A DNA stretch of 64,000 bases from an uncultured Anderseniella sp. (lineage in GTDB: Bacteria > Pseudomonadota > Alphaproteobacteria > Rhizobiales > Aestuariivirgaceae): the NCBI GenBank assembly GCA_947488295.1, contig CANKYU010000002.1:744001-808000 (forward strand). The letters are read 5' to 3'. The notes under the pieces were generated by a model. The model was not told where the DNA came from, ran no database searches, and saw only the letters and a list, made by a program, of their open reading frames with translations. Both the position numbers and the translations under genes were made by a program. Positions 56,549-64,000 of the stretch are shown here, piece by piece (the first letter of the stretch is position 1; each line of letters opens with the position of its first letter).

Positions 56549-57676
56549 TCAGCCGATCTCGCGACCCCGCCAGCTGACTTTCTTGCCGGAGCGCCAGCGG
56601 AAGAACGCGACCCATTGCAGCCCCACCAGCACAGCGACACCAAACGGGTGAATAACGGCCCCGAACCAGGACTGGCGGAATATGGCTGTCATCAGGAACC
56701 GCATCACCCAGGGCAAGGCCGCGGCAACCAGCGCCAATCGCATGGTGTCGCCTGACACGCCTGCCATCCAGGCAATAACAGCCATGATCGGCGGCAGGAC
56801 GTGACCGCCAACCAGCAAGGTGGTCCAAACCGGCAGGCCGACGGGTGTCGCCATGCCCTCATGGGCATTCTTCATCAGCCCTGAGAAAACCTCCGGTCCG
56901 GTTTCGTACATGCGGGTTGCAGAGATGTCGGTGATGTCCACCAGGTCGGTACGATGGCCGCCGGCACGAAAATGCCGGGGCAGCATGACGCCGTCATGAA
57001 TGCAGTCGCGAATACGTTCATGACCGCCGACCTCACGATAGGCATCCATCTGGACCGCAATGAGCTGACCGCAGGCGGTTGCGAACATGGCGGAGTTGGT
57101 GAATTTCACACCGGGAAACGGCAGATAGCCAAGCAGGACGGTGTGGATCAGCGGTATGAGCGTCTTTTCCCAGAAACTGCCGGTGATCTGGCGCGGGAAC
57201 CCGGACAGAAGCTTGAGTTGCGGCCGGCGGGTAAATTCCGATGCGATCCGGGACAGCGCGTCCGGTTCAAGCGTCACATCCGCATCAAGGAACACGGCAT
57301 ACGGATTAGCGGCCTCGGTCGACAGGAAATGGCAGGCATTGTTCTTGCCCAGCCAGCCGTCCGGCAAGGCGCGGGTCGTGACCAGTTTCAGGCGGGGATC
57401 AGACTTTGCCATGTCATTGACGATCTGTGCCGTGCGGTCGGTGGAGCTGTCATCGGCAACAATGACTTCAAATTCCACGCCGGTGCAGGCCAGCACCGAT
57501 TTGAGCACCGGGGTTATCCGGGCTTCTTCGTTACGTGCCGGGATCAGCACCGAGAGCTTTGGCAGGCCTGCCTCGGCCTGCTTCTTGATCGGACGGTACA
57601 GCAGCAGGTTTATGCTGCCCAGTAACGCCGGGATCAAAGCCAGCACAAAAACAATCTGCACGACGAGTTCCAGCAT
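56549..57676 (-). CDS. Membrane glycosyltransferase family 2 (CrtQ-like)
   Basis: 375 residues, the length of staphylococcal CrtQ. An N-terminal helix (LVVQIVFVLALIPALLGSINLLLY) precedes the GT-A domain: VLIPARNEEARI, IVADDSSTDRTAQI, the DxD metal site VFLDADVTLEPDAL, and a catalytic-type segment HERIRDCIHDGVML. Two or three C-terminal helices follow. CrtQ-type enzymes glycosylate carotenoid carboxylates. Its stop-start spacing to the acyltransferase (6 nt) shows one operon: acyltransferase, then GT2. Confidence 0.85.
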   Translation of the reverse strand: MLELVVQIVFVLALIPALLGSINLLLYRPIKKQAEAGLPKLSVLIPARNEEARITPVLKSVLACTGVEFEVIVADDSSTDRTAQIVNDMAKSDPRLKLVTTRALPDGWLGKNNACHFLSTEAANPYAVFLDADVTLEPDALSRIASEFTRRPQLKLLSGFPRQITGSFWEKTLIPLIHTVLLGYLPFPGVKFTNSAMFATACGQLIAVQMDAYREVGGHERIRDCIHDGVMLPRHFRAGGHRTDLVDITDISATRMYETGPEVFSGLMKNAHEGMATPVGLPVWTTLLVGGHVLPPIMAVIAWMAGVSGDTMRLALVAAALPWVMRFLMTAIFRQSWFGAVIHPFGVAVLVGLQWVAFFRWRSGKKVSWRGREIG

Positions 57677-57682
57677 AAAGCC

Positions 57683-58489
57683 TCAATCTTTCCTGATGTC
57701 CGTGTGAGCTGCGGAAAATTTCTCACCGCGCACCAATGCCTTGAGATAGCGCCAGCGATCATAGACCGGGTTCACCCCGCGCTTGCCATCAATGAATGTA
57801 ACGAACGGTTCCGGATCGCGGGCCATGACAGCGCCTGCGAGCTCGTCCTGCGCATCACTCAGCTCACGTTCAAGCCGGGTTTTCCAGGCATCCGGTTCAA
57901 GCGTTTCTGAGCTTGTATCTATCTGATTGCCGAAGTTCACCAGTATCTCAGGGCGCGGTTCATCCCAAAACACAAGTTCCATGGCAAGCGGCTGCAAGAT
58001 GGCACCGCAATCGGCCGCCAGCCGGGCAAGGCCAGGCTTGAATTCCACCGGCCGCGACCGCGGATCGGAAAACTCGCCCTGCGGGGTGATCAGCAATACC
58101 TTGTCGGGTGTCGCCAGCATGCCCCGGGAAACCTGGAGGAAACGGGCCGCACCGCGCGCTGAGTCCTTTTCAACGCCAAAAATGCCGATCTTTTTCATGA
58201 AGTTGTATTTCTTCAGCGCATCCGCATCCATCGGCCCGAACGCCATGTGTTCAGGCAGGAAACTGTCCGCCAGCAATATCAGCACCAACGGGTCATACCA
58301 GCCGGGATGATTGGAGAAATAAATCACCGACCGTCCGGCAGGAACCGGTTGCGGCGTTTCATGGAGGATGCGGAAGCCGTTGAACTTCTTCGCCAGCATG
58401 CGCCGGACATAAATATTGAAAAAGCGCGTGACACGCGGCGAATGCCGCCCGATCACCTCGTCTGCTGCCTTCTGGTTCCGGCTGTTCAT
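57683..58489 (-). CDS. PlsC-type lysophospholipid/glycolipid acyltransferase
   Basis: 268 residues with the acyltransferase blocks: NHPGWYD as the catalytic H-x4-D (block I), GVEKDSARGAARFLQVSRG, ITPQGEFSDPRSRPVEFKPGLARLA covering blocks II-III, and a following Pro-rich strand ILQPLAMELVFWDEP. It should transfer an acyl chain to a hydroxyl on a lipid or sugar. Next to a CrtQ-like transferase and a CrtI-type desaturase it would provide the ester step of a carotenoid glycosyl ester; phospholipid synthesis is the alternative. Confidence 0.88.
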   Translation of the reverse strand: MNSRNQKAADEVIGRHSPRVTRFFNIYVRRMLAKKFNGFRILHETPQPVPAGRSVIYFSNHPGWYDPLVLILLADSFLPEHMAFGPMDADALKKYNFMKKIGIFGVEKDSARGAARFLQVSRGMLATPDKVLLITPQGEFSDPRSRPVEFKPGLARLAADCGAILQPLAMELVFWDEPRPEILVNFGNQIDTSSETLEPDAWKTRLERELSDAQDELAGAVMARDPEPFVTFIDGKRGVNPVYDRWRYLKALVRGEKFSAAHTDIRKD

Positions 58490-58581
58490 ACCTGCTTTAT
58501 AAGATCACGACGCACGGATGTCATCCGTCCAGGTACGGGCACCGGTTGCTTTTGACAAGGCGGATGGTCGCAGCAAGTTGC

Positions 58582-58851
58582 TCTAGAGTATTTTTCACTT
58601 AGATCGATGCGTTTGACCGGTTGTCTGCGCCTGCTGGCAAGACACGGCTCCTGCCGTGGTCTGGTTGACCACAAGGGAGCCGTAACGCTGTCCAGCGGGC
58701 GCAGAAAACCGGCCTTCGGTGGACCAAATCAGCCCATCGGCGTTGTTTCAAAGCTTGCCCGATGCCCCGCATCGCGCTTCACTTTGTGCCTAGCCGAATG
58801 AACTGATTTGATTCCATCGAACGTGTCAATCTAAGTGAAAAATACTCTAGA
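58582..58851. mobile_element. MITE-like element with 23-bp terminal inverted repeats
   Basis: TCTAGAGTATTTTTC... (58582-58604) and its exact complement ...GAAAAATACTCTAGA (58829-58851) form perfect 23-bp inverted ends around 224 bp. CTAG lies at both outer borders and could be a 4-bp target duplication, matching the CTAR target preference of IS5-group elements. The interior has no transposase. It folds into a long imperfect hairpin at about 58615-58718: ACCGG...CTGCGC...CTGG...ACGGCTC against GAGCCGT...CCAG...GCGCAG...CCGG. The right end overlaps the stop codon of the desaturase gene. It fills nearly all of the 357-bp gap 58490-58846. Confidence 0.75.
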
Positions 58852-60337
58852 CAGCGATATCCTGGGCGAGCAGGTCGCTGGAGATACGGGCTGATTCAAA
58901 AATCACCGGCAGGCCTGATCCGGGATGGGTGCCGCCACCGACCAGGTACACCCGCTCGAGATCCTCATAGCGGTTATGCGGCCTGAAACACAGCATCTGA
59001 GTCAGAGTATGACTGAGATTGAATGTTGCACCCTTGTAGATGTGCATGTCGGCTTCCCAGTCATCCGGAGTCACCACCTTTTCATAGCGGATGCGGTCAC
59101 GGATATCGGGATAACCGGCCAGCTCAAGCCGGTCGAGGGTCTTTTCGCGGAACTCGGCTGCTTCCTTCTTCCAGTCGATATTGTCGGTGCGATGCGGTAC
59201 CGGCACCAGTACATAGACGGTCGAATGCCCCTCAGGCGCCAGCGTGTCGTCGGTAATCGAGGCATTCTGCACGTAGAATGAAGGATCATTCGGCAGCACC
59301 TTCTTCACCTGAATCTCGTCAATATTGCCCTCAAAGTCATCTGCCAGGACGATGGTGTGGTGCGGCACATGGTCAAGGCTGCCCTCGATGCCGAGATAGA
59401 GCATGAAGGTTGAACAGGAGAACTCCTGCTTCTCGATCTTGCGGTCGTTCCATTTCTTGCGCATGTCATTGGGCACAAGTTTCGGCATGACGTGAGCGAA
59501 GTCGGCATTGACCACCAGGCCATCCAGTTCAATGGTCTCCTTGTTGGTGGTGACGGAAGTTGCCTTCTTGCCATCGAAACCAATGCTGGTGACCTCTTCC
59601 TCCAGGCGCAGGTCCACACCCATTTCCACGGCTATGTCCGCCATACGCTGCATAACGGCGTTACACCCGCCTACCGGGTGCCAGATGCCGTATTCATGCT
59701 CCAGGAAGGCAAGGATTGTGAACAGCGACGGGCACTTGAACGGTGACATGCCAAGATATTTTGCCTGAAACGAAAACGCCCGGCGCACACGCGGATCCTT
59801 GAAATAGCGCTCAAGATCCTTCTCAAGCGACATGTGCGGATTCAGCTTGGACAGCGCCTTGACAACGTTCGGGCGCATGAAATCGGAAAAACTCAGGAAC
59901 GGGTTTTCCAGCACGCCGCGGAACACATCGAGCTTCTTGCGGTTGTCGCGCATGTAACGGTCCAGATTGGCCGCATCTGACGGTGACAGCTTGGCAATCT
60001 CGGCTTTCATGGCCTCTTCGCCGGATACAACGTCAAGATGGCCACCTGCTTCATGAACAACCCGGTACATCGGATCAACCCGCTTGATCGGCACTTCGCG
60101 CCACAGGTCATATCCGCAATAGGTGAAAATCTCGGACAATATGCGCGGGTACAGGAAGAAGGTCGGACCGATATCGAATGTATATCCCTCCTCCTTGATG
60201 GCTCCCGTGCGCCCGCCCACACTCGCCTGACGTTCAATCAGGGTGACCTCATAGCCTTTGCGCCTTAAGATCATGGCTGTTGCAAGACCACCCGGCCCGG
60301 CACCGACAATTACAATTCGTGGAGTTGAAGCTGGCAT
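58847..60337 (-). CDS. CrtI/CrtN-type phytoene-desaturase-family FAD oxidoreductase
   Basis: 496 residues. The FAD motif is VIVGAGPGGLATAMILRRKGYEVTLIERQ followed by GGRTG, and the C-terminal carotenoid-desaturase signature is VYLVGGGTHPGSGLPVIFESARISSDLL. Middle segments FDIGPTFFLYP and LEHEYGIWHPVGGCNAVM are typical of the family. It desaturates or oxidises a polyene such as phytoene, diapophytoene or a carotenoid end group. Which cannot be told without a synthase nearby. The TAG stop is shared with the terminal repeat of the MITE-like element. Confidence 0.92.
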   Translation of the reverse strand: MPASTPRIVIVGAGPGGLATAMILRRKGYEVTLIERQASVGGRTGAIKEEGYTFDIGPTFFLYPRILSEIFTYCGYDLWREVPIKRVDPMYRVVHEAGGHLDVVSGEEAMKAEIAKLSPSDAANLDRYMRDNRKKLDVFRGVLENPFLSFSDFMRPNVVKALSKLNPHMSLEKDLERYFKDPRVRRAFSFQAKYLGMSPFKCPSLFTILAFLEHEYGIWHPVGGCNAVMQRMADIAVEMGVDLRLEEEVTSIGFDGKKATSVTTNKETIELDGLVVNADFAHVMPKLVPNDMRKKWNDRKIEKQEFSCSTFMLYLGIEGSLDHVPHHTIVLADDFEGNIDEIQVKKVLPNDPSFYVQNASITDDTLAPEGHSTVYVLVPVPHRTDNIDWKKEAAEFREKTLDRLELAGYPDIRDRIRYEKVVTPDDWEADMHIYKGATFNLSHTLTQMLCFRPHNRYEDLERVYLVGGGTHPGSGLPVIFESARISSDLLAQDIAV

Positions 60338-60372
60338 AGGAGAACTCTGTACCTGTGCTGTTTAAGCAATGA

Positions 60373-60519
60373 ATGAATTCCCGGATCACGCCCACCCCTG
60401 AGCAATCCGGTTATAGAGAACGGCTGGAGCTTATTAACGCCATGCACGCGATAATTGAACCCCCAAAACTCTACGACGAATTGACGCTTGCAGATTATCC
60501 CCAGACTAAAGTCTTTTAA
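60373..60519 (+). CDS. Candidate 48-residue protein ahead of a terminator
   Basis: An uninterrupted ATG-to-TAA frame encodes MNSRITPTPEQSGYRERLEL... ending in LADYPQTKVF, a charged, plausible soluble composition. The stop lies 3 bp before a terminator hairpin with T-tract, as expected for the end of a short transcript. The ribosome site is weak; an internal ATG at 60442 would give 25 residues. It is divergent from the desaturase and upstream of the ABC exporter. I recognise no family. Confidence 0.4.
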   Translation: MNSRITPTPEQSGYRERLELINAMHAIIEPPKLYDELTLADYPQTKVF

Positions 60520-60522
60520 GGC

Positions 60523-60550
60523 AGCCTGAATGAGGTTCGGGTTTTCTTTT
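60523..60550 (+). terminator. Terminator-like hairpin after the small ORF
   Basis: AGCCTGAA (60523-60530) pairs with TTCGGGTT (60536-60543) with two G-U pairs and a TGAGG loop, followed by TTCTTTTT. It would end a short plus-strand transcript before the ABC exporter genes at 60642. The 304-bp gap 60338-60641 otherwise holds only the promoter regions. Confidence 0.65.
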
Positions 60551-60641
60551 TACGGCAAACCGTTTACCTGTCTACACGACATTGCGGTCGCAAGACGCGC
60601 CGCGCAAACATCGTGATCCAGCAAGGATATCCGCCAGCGCC

Positions 60642-61568
60642 ATGTCGGCCATTTCCGTCAATCAGCTTTGCAAGTCCTATGACGGTCGCCAGGCCGTGAA
60701 TGAATTGTCCTTTGAAGTCCAGAAGGGCGAGACATTTGCGCTGCTTGGGCCAAACGGAGCGGGCAAGACCACAACCATCGAAATTCTTGAAGGCTACAGG
60801 AAGGCCGACAGCGGCCATGTTTCCGTTCTTGGCCTCAACCCTGAAACGGAAACTGCAGAGTTGAAACGCCGAACCGGGCTGGTGTTGCAGACAACCGCCC
60901 TGGAGCCCGAACTGACGATCAGCGAAACCATCACGGCTTTCGCGCGGCTGTATCGCAACCCCCGCGACATCAAGGCTGTGCTGATTGATGTCAACCTGGC
61001 CCACCTGCAGGGCAATCGGGTTGGTATCCTGTCGGGCGGCCAGAAGCGGCGGCTGGAAATCGCGCTGGGCATTATCGGCGACCCGGAGCTGGTGTTTCTG
61101 GATGAGCCGACGACCGGTCTTGACCCGGAAGCGCGGCGCAAGATCTGGACGCTGATTCAGCGCCTGAACAGCAATGGCTGTACAATTGTGTTGTCGTCCC
61201 ACTACATGGATGAGGTGCAGGCTCTGGCCAGCCACATGGCGATCATGGTTGACGGCCAGATCGCGGCAGAGGGCCGGCCCCTCGATCTGCAAAGGCAGCA
61301 CTGCACCCACGCCACGATCCAGTTCGATGCAGACGGCAATCTGCCCGATGGTTTCCCCGACAAACTGAGCGCCGCCACGACGGTGCACAATGGCCACGCC
61401 GAACTCGTGGTGGAAGATCCCATCCCCGCATTGAGTATGCTGACGTCCTGGGCGGAGACCAGCGGACATGACCTCAGTTCAATTTCGGTCACCAGGCAGA
61501 GCCTGGAAGACATCTACCTGCAACTGGTGTCACAACGCCAGGCCAAGCCGCACGGTGACACGCCATGA
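60642..61568 (+). CDS. ABC-2 exporter ATP-binding protein
   Basis: 308 residues from ATG at 60642 ([19 protein letters not shown]). Walker [11 protein letters not shown]-loop [13 protein letters not shown], signature [13 protein letters not shown], Walker [14 protein letters not shown] and the switch His SSHYMDE are all intact. The ~90-residue C-terminal part is the usual extension of drug/lipid/polysaccharide exporters. It is coupled to the permease by a 4-bp overlap. Cargo could be an envelope lipid or pigment from the adjacent cluster, which is inference. Confidence 0.94.
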   Translation: MSAISVNQLCKSYDGRQAVNELSFEVQKGETFALLGPNGAGKTTTIEILEGYRKADSGHVSVLGLNPETETAELKRRTGLVLQTTALEPELTISETITAFARLYRNPRDIKAVLIDVNLAHLQGNRVGILSGGQKRRLEIALGIIGDPELVFLDEPTTGLDPEARRKIWTLIQRLNSNGCTIVLSSHYMDEVQALASHMAIMVDGQIAAEGRPLDLQRQHCTHATIQFDADGNLPDGFPDKLSAATTVHNGHAELVVEDPIPALSMLTSWAETSGHDLSSISVTRQSLEDIYLQLVSQRQAKPHGDTP

Positions 61569-62359
61569 TGCTGGTTCAAGAAGCAATACATCAACTGCGG
61601 CTGTTTACCAGGCGCCCGGCTGCGGTGTTCTTCGTGGTCGCCATGCCCCTGGTGTTGCTCATCGTCCTGACCCAGTTGTTCGGCAATGAGAAAATCCAGG
61701 GTCTGGGGCTCAACACGGCGCAGTTCTATACTCCGGCGCTGGCGGTCTTCGGCGTTGTGATGGCCTGCTTCACCTATCTGGCAGTATCGACCGCAACCGC
61801 CCGCGACCTGGGGATTCTGAAACGGATACGCGGTACGCCGATGCCACCGTGGGTATATATCTGCGCCCGGATAATCGCTGTTTCCGTGATCGCCTTCATC
61901 TCGCTGCTGCTGGTGATTGCAACCGGGGCGCTGGCCTTTGGTGTGGAAATCATCTGGGAGCGGGTGCCGGCAGCAGCGGTTGTCGCCGTCACAGGTGCCT
62001 TGTGCTTTGCCTCACTCGGCATGATGGTCACGGCCCTTTTCAGATCCAGCGAAACCGTCCAGGCGGCCAGCAGTGCGGCCATCATGCCGCTGGCATTCGT
62101 GTCGGATATATTTGTGCGCCCAAGCACCGAGACGTCGGAATGGGTGCCGCTGATCGGCAACCTGTTTCCACTGCGGCACTTCTCCATCGCATTCCAGCGC
62201 GCCTTTGACTACGCCTATGAAGGCAACGGATTTGCCCTGCCGGATGCAGACGGCATAGTCTATTCAATCCTGCCTCACATGGGCGTCATGGCTTTGTGGG
62301 GCATCGGCGCAGCAATCATTGCGGCGCGGTTCTTCCGGTGGGAAGCGCGCGCGATCTAG
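61565..62359 (+). CDS. ABC-2 type exporter permease
   Basis: 264 residues with six membrane helices: AVFFVVAMPLVLLIVLTQLFG, FYTPALAVFGVVMACFTYLA, a cytoplasmic loop with the ABC-2 coupling sequence RDLGILKRIRGTPM, then ICARIIAVSVIAFISLLLVIATG and others. The family uses a homodimer with two ATPases. The 4-bp overlap with the ATPase gene defines the unit. Confidence 0.93.
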   Translation: MMLVQEAIHQLRLFTRRPAAVFFVVAMPLVLLIVLTQLFGNEKIQGLGLNTAQFYTPALAVFGVVMACFTYLAVSTATARDLGILKRIRGTPMPPWVYICARIIAVSVIAFISLLLVIATGALAFGVEIIWERVPAAAVVAVTGALCFASLGMMVTALFRSSETVQAASSAAIMPLAFVSDIFVRPSTETSEWVPLIGNLFPLRHFSIAFQRAFDYAYEGNGFALPDADGIVYSILPHMGVMALWGIGAAIIAARFFRWEARAI

Positions 62360-62385
62360 GGTGTGGTGAGCGAGGAAGGCGGGAC

Positions 62386-62850
62386 ATGTCTGATCCTGTT
62401 GTCAATCTGGATGGCCGACAGTCCCCGACGGCGGCGGCCATTCAACGTGGCACAGGCCGGATGCTGCTCAACGCCGGGTTTGCCAGTATTTCCGAATTGT
62501 CACTGGCCAACGGACGCCGTGCCGACCTGATCGCCATCAATGCCAGGGGTGAAATCTGGATTGTCGAAATCAAGTCGTCACCGGCGGACTATCTGTCGGA
62601 TCACAAGTGGCAAGACTACATGGCCTATTGCGACCGGTTCTACTTTGCCATCCCGCCGGACATGGACGCCAACCTGATTGACGAGACCGCAGGTTTGATG
62701 ATCGCCGATGCGTGGGGGGCGGAAATCGTTCGCGAAGCGGGCGAAGCCAGACTGTCGGGCGCCCGGCGCAAGGCGGTTACACTGTTGCTGGCGCGCTCGG
62801 CATCGATGCGCCTGCAGTCAACAATAGACCCCAATGCAAACGGACTTTAG
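62386..62850 (+). CDS. mmcB: MmcB-type DNA repair protein (PD-(D/E)xK fold)
   Basis: 154 residues from the ATG at 62386. The nuclease core is visible: ELSLANGRRADLIAINARGEIWIVEIKSSPADYLSDHKWQDY, with the D and E-x-K of the restriction-endonuclease fold (RADLIAI, VEIKSS). MmcB in Caulobacter is an SOS-induced factor for mitomycin C resistance acting with ImuABC. It follows the exporter by 26 bp; co-transcription is uncertain. Confidence 0.9.
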   Translation: MSDPVVNLDGRQSPTAAAIQRGTGRMLLNAGFASISELSLANGRRADLIAINARGEIWIVEIKSSPADYLSDHKWQDYMAYCDRFYFAIPPDMDANLIDETAGLMIADAWGAEIVREAGEARLSGARRKAVTLLLARSASMRLQSTIDPNANGL

Positions 62851-62880
62851 ATGGTGATCCGACTTGCCTGACCGGCAGGT

Positions 62881-63426
62881 TTAACGCGGCGCGCGCTTTG
62901 CGAGAATGCGCTGCAGGGTCCGGCGATGCATGTTCAGGCGTCGTGCGGTTTCAGAAACGTTGCGATTGCACAATTCATATACCCGCTGGATATGCTCCCA
63001 GCGCACCCGGTCAGCCGACATCGGGTTCTCCGGCAGCGCTGCGCGGGCATCCGCCTGGGCCATAAGCGCGCCATACACCGCATCGGCGTCAGCGGGTTTG
63101 GACAGATAATCGGCCGCGCCGATCTTTACCGCCGACACCGCAGTGGCGATGTTGCCGTATCCGGTCAGAACAACGGCACGCGCTTCGGGACGGACCGCAT
63201 GAAGAGCTTCGACCACATCAAGACCGTTGCCGTCTTCAAGCCGCAGATCGACAACGGCGTAGGCAGGCGGATCGCGCTTCACTTCAGCCATGGCTTCCAC
63301 AACCGATTGCGCCATGCGCACATCGAAGCCACGCGATTCCATGGCCCGGCCAAGCCGCTGCAGAAACGGACGATCATCATCCACCAGCAAAAGTGTCTTC
63401 GGTCCGTCGATCTCGTTATCACTCAT
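62881..63426 (-). CDS. regA: RegA/PrrA/ActR-family response regulator
   Basis: 181 residues from the ATG at 63426 (MSDNEIDGPKTLLLVDDD). The receiver has the acidic pair in LLVDDDRPF, the phospho-acceptor Asp in YAVVDLRLEDGNGLD, Thr in VVLTGYGN and Lys in YLSKPADAD. A Pro-containing linker leads to a Fis-type HTH ending in NVSETARRLNMHRRTLQRIL, the highly conserved RegA DNA-binding motif. RegA controls redox-linked genes: respiration, carbon fixation, photosynthesis and hydrogen use where present. It lies 109 bp after the adjacent kinase gene, both on the minus strand. Confidence 0.95.
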   Translation of the reverse strand: MSDNEIDGPKTLLLVDDDRPFLQRLGRAMESRGFDVRMAQSVVEAMAEVKRDPPAYAVVDLRLEDGNGLDVVEALHAVRPEARAVVLTGYGNIATAVSAVKIGAADYLSKPADADAVYGALMAQADARAALPENPMSADRVRWEHIQRVYELCNRNVSETARRLNMHRRTLQRILAKRAPR

Positions 63427-63535
63427 CAATTCAAATCCCCGGGTCCTGACCCTCGATAATGCAAGCAAACCTTACAGCGTTATTGTGCCTGTTGCCGCGT
63501 GGTTCTTACAGCAATTTGGCCCAGCGTGGTAAAAA

Positions 63536-64000
63536 TCACAAGTCAGCCGGCTTTGCCTGTTCCATCTCGACTATTTCACGGGGCCAGACAATGCGGACCA
63601 CGGCGCCGGTTTCCGGCAGGGCCCGATTTGCCAGGTTGACCTGGGCACCCGATCTTTCCAGCAGTGTTTTGGCGATGAAGAAGCCCAATCCCATGCCGCC
63701 GTGACCTTCACGCCTGATCCTTTCATCCTCGCCGAACCGGCTGCGGGTCGTCACATAAGGATCGCCGAGCCGGTCCATGACGGCCTGGGAAAACCCGGTA
63801 CCGTCATCTGAAATGGTCAGGCTGATCTGCTCCAGTGACCAGGAAATGCGAACCGTCACCCTGGTCTTGGCAAAATCAACGGCATTCTCCATCAAGTTGA
63901 CCAGCGCGTATTTTATCGCCGTGTTGCGCATCAGAACCGGTTCCGTCAGCGGATTGCCGCTTCGATCCGACTTTGGCTGCACATCAAACAGAATGGCGAC
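63536..64000 (-). CDS. regB: RegB/PrrB/ActS-family sensor histidine kinase, C-terminal part
   Basis: Only the C-terminal ~154 codons are in the window; the frame is open to base 64000. The visible ATPase domain has the N box (ALVNLMENAVDFA), G1 (ISDDGTGFS) and G2 (GHGGMGLGFFIAKTLLERSGA). The membrane sensor part, H box and redox-box Cys lie outside, so the assignment rests on these motifs and on its place upstream of regA. Confidence 0.88.
   Translation of the reverse strand, partial: VAILFDVQPKSDRSGNPLTEPVLMRNTAIKYALVNLMENAVDFAKTRVTVRISWSLEQISLTISDDGTGFSQAVMDRLGDPYVTTRSRFGEDERIRREGHGGMGLGFFIAKTLLERSGAQVNLANRALPETGAVVRIVWPREIVEMEQAKPADL

Overview
The window is about 64 kb of a moderately GC-rich, densely coding bacterial chromosome. 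It looks alphaproteobacterial, probably Hyphomicrobiales-like and possibly marine. The grounds are a class I lysyl-tRNA synthetase, a hisS-hisZ-hisG cluster with short-form HisG, a RegA/ActR-type response regulator beside its RegB/ActS-type kinase, an MmcB-type nuclease, a BetI-like TetR regulator, and abundant TRAP and branched-chain-type ABC uptake systems. I saw no rRNA, tRNA or CRISPR array.

Layout. 0-7 kb holds small accessory genes (two GFA-type zinc proteins, cupin, GMC oxidoreductase, cold-shock protein, BLUF photoreceptor, CPBP membrane protease, histidine phosphatase). The second GFA gene and the CPBP gene lie between two ~80-bp direct repeats, one of which is the 3' end of the phosphatase gene. 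7-12.2 kb is a minus-strand operon for a periplasmic type II DMSO-reductase-family molybdoenzyme (gamma, beta, alpha, chaperone). 12.4-16.5 kb is a tight operon of malate synthase G, a beta-hydroxyacid dehydrogenase and an agmatinase-type ureohydrolase. Next come a soluble cytochrome c and a TRAP transporter (dctPQM) divergent from a GntR/FCD regulator.

21-30 kb mixes an unknown conserved protein, a fumarylacetoacetase-family hydrolase, pyrD, a DUF952 protein, an S24-type repressor whose catalytic Ser and Lys are both replaced, a YdjM-type membrane protein, an MFS exporter, an M24 peptidase and lysyl-tRNA synthetase. 30-40 kb has a DinG/XPD-like helicase, TerB-like protein, GST, two TPR proteins, a CAP protein, an alpha/beta hydrolase, a benzoate-CoA-ligase-type enzyme and an NTF2-like protein. 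40-46.5 kb carries hisS-hisZ-hisG, then a 1.1-kb non-coding tract with structured hairpins and four ~143-bp tandem repeats, then gap-rpe. 46.5-53 kb pairs a BetI-like regulator and a PMT/SDMT-like methyltransferase with a divergent liv-type ABC operon, followed by pyrC.

54-64 kb holds pobA, then a group of two glycosyltransferases, a PlsC-type acyltransferase and a CrtI/CrtN-type desaturase that resembles a carotenoid glycosyl-ester pathway. A 270-bp element with perfect 23-bp terminal inverted repeats and apparent CTAG target duplication abuts the desaturase stop codon. An ABC-2 exporter, mmcB and the RegA/RegB pair (kinase cut by the window end) close the window.

The strongest leads beyond routine genes are the CTAG-flanked element, the direct repeats around GFA-CPBP, the tandem repeat block, the carotenoid-ester-like cluster, the S24 repressor lacking its dyad, and two short ORFs below normal gene-calling length.
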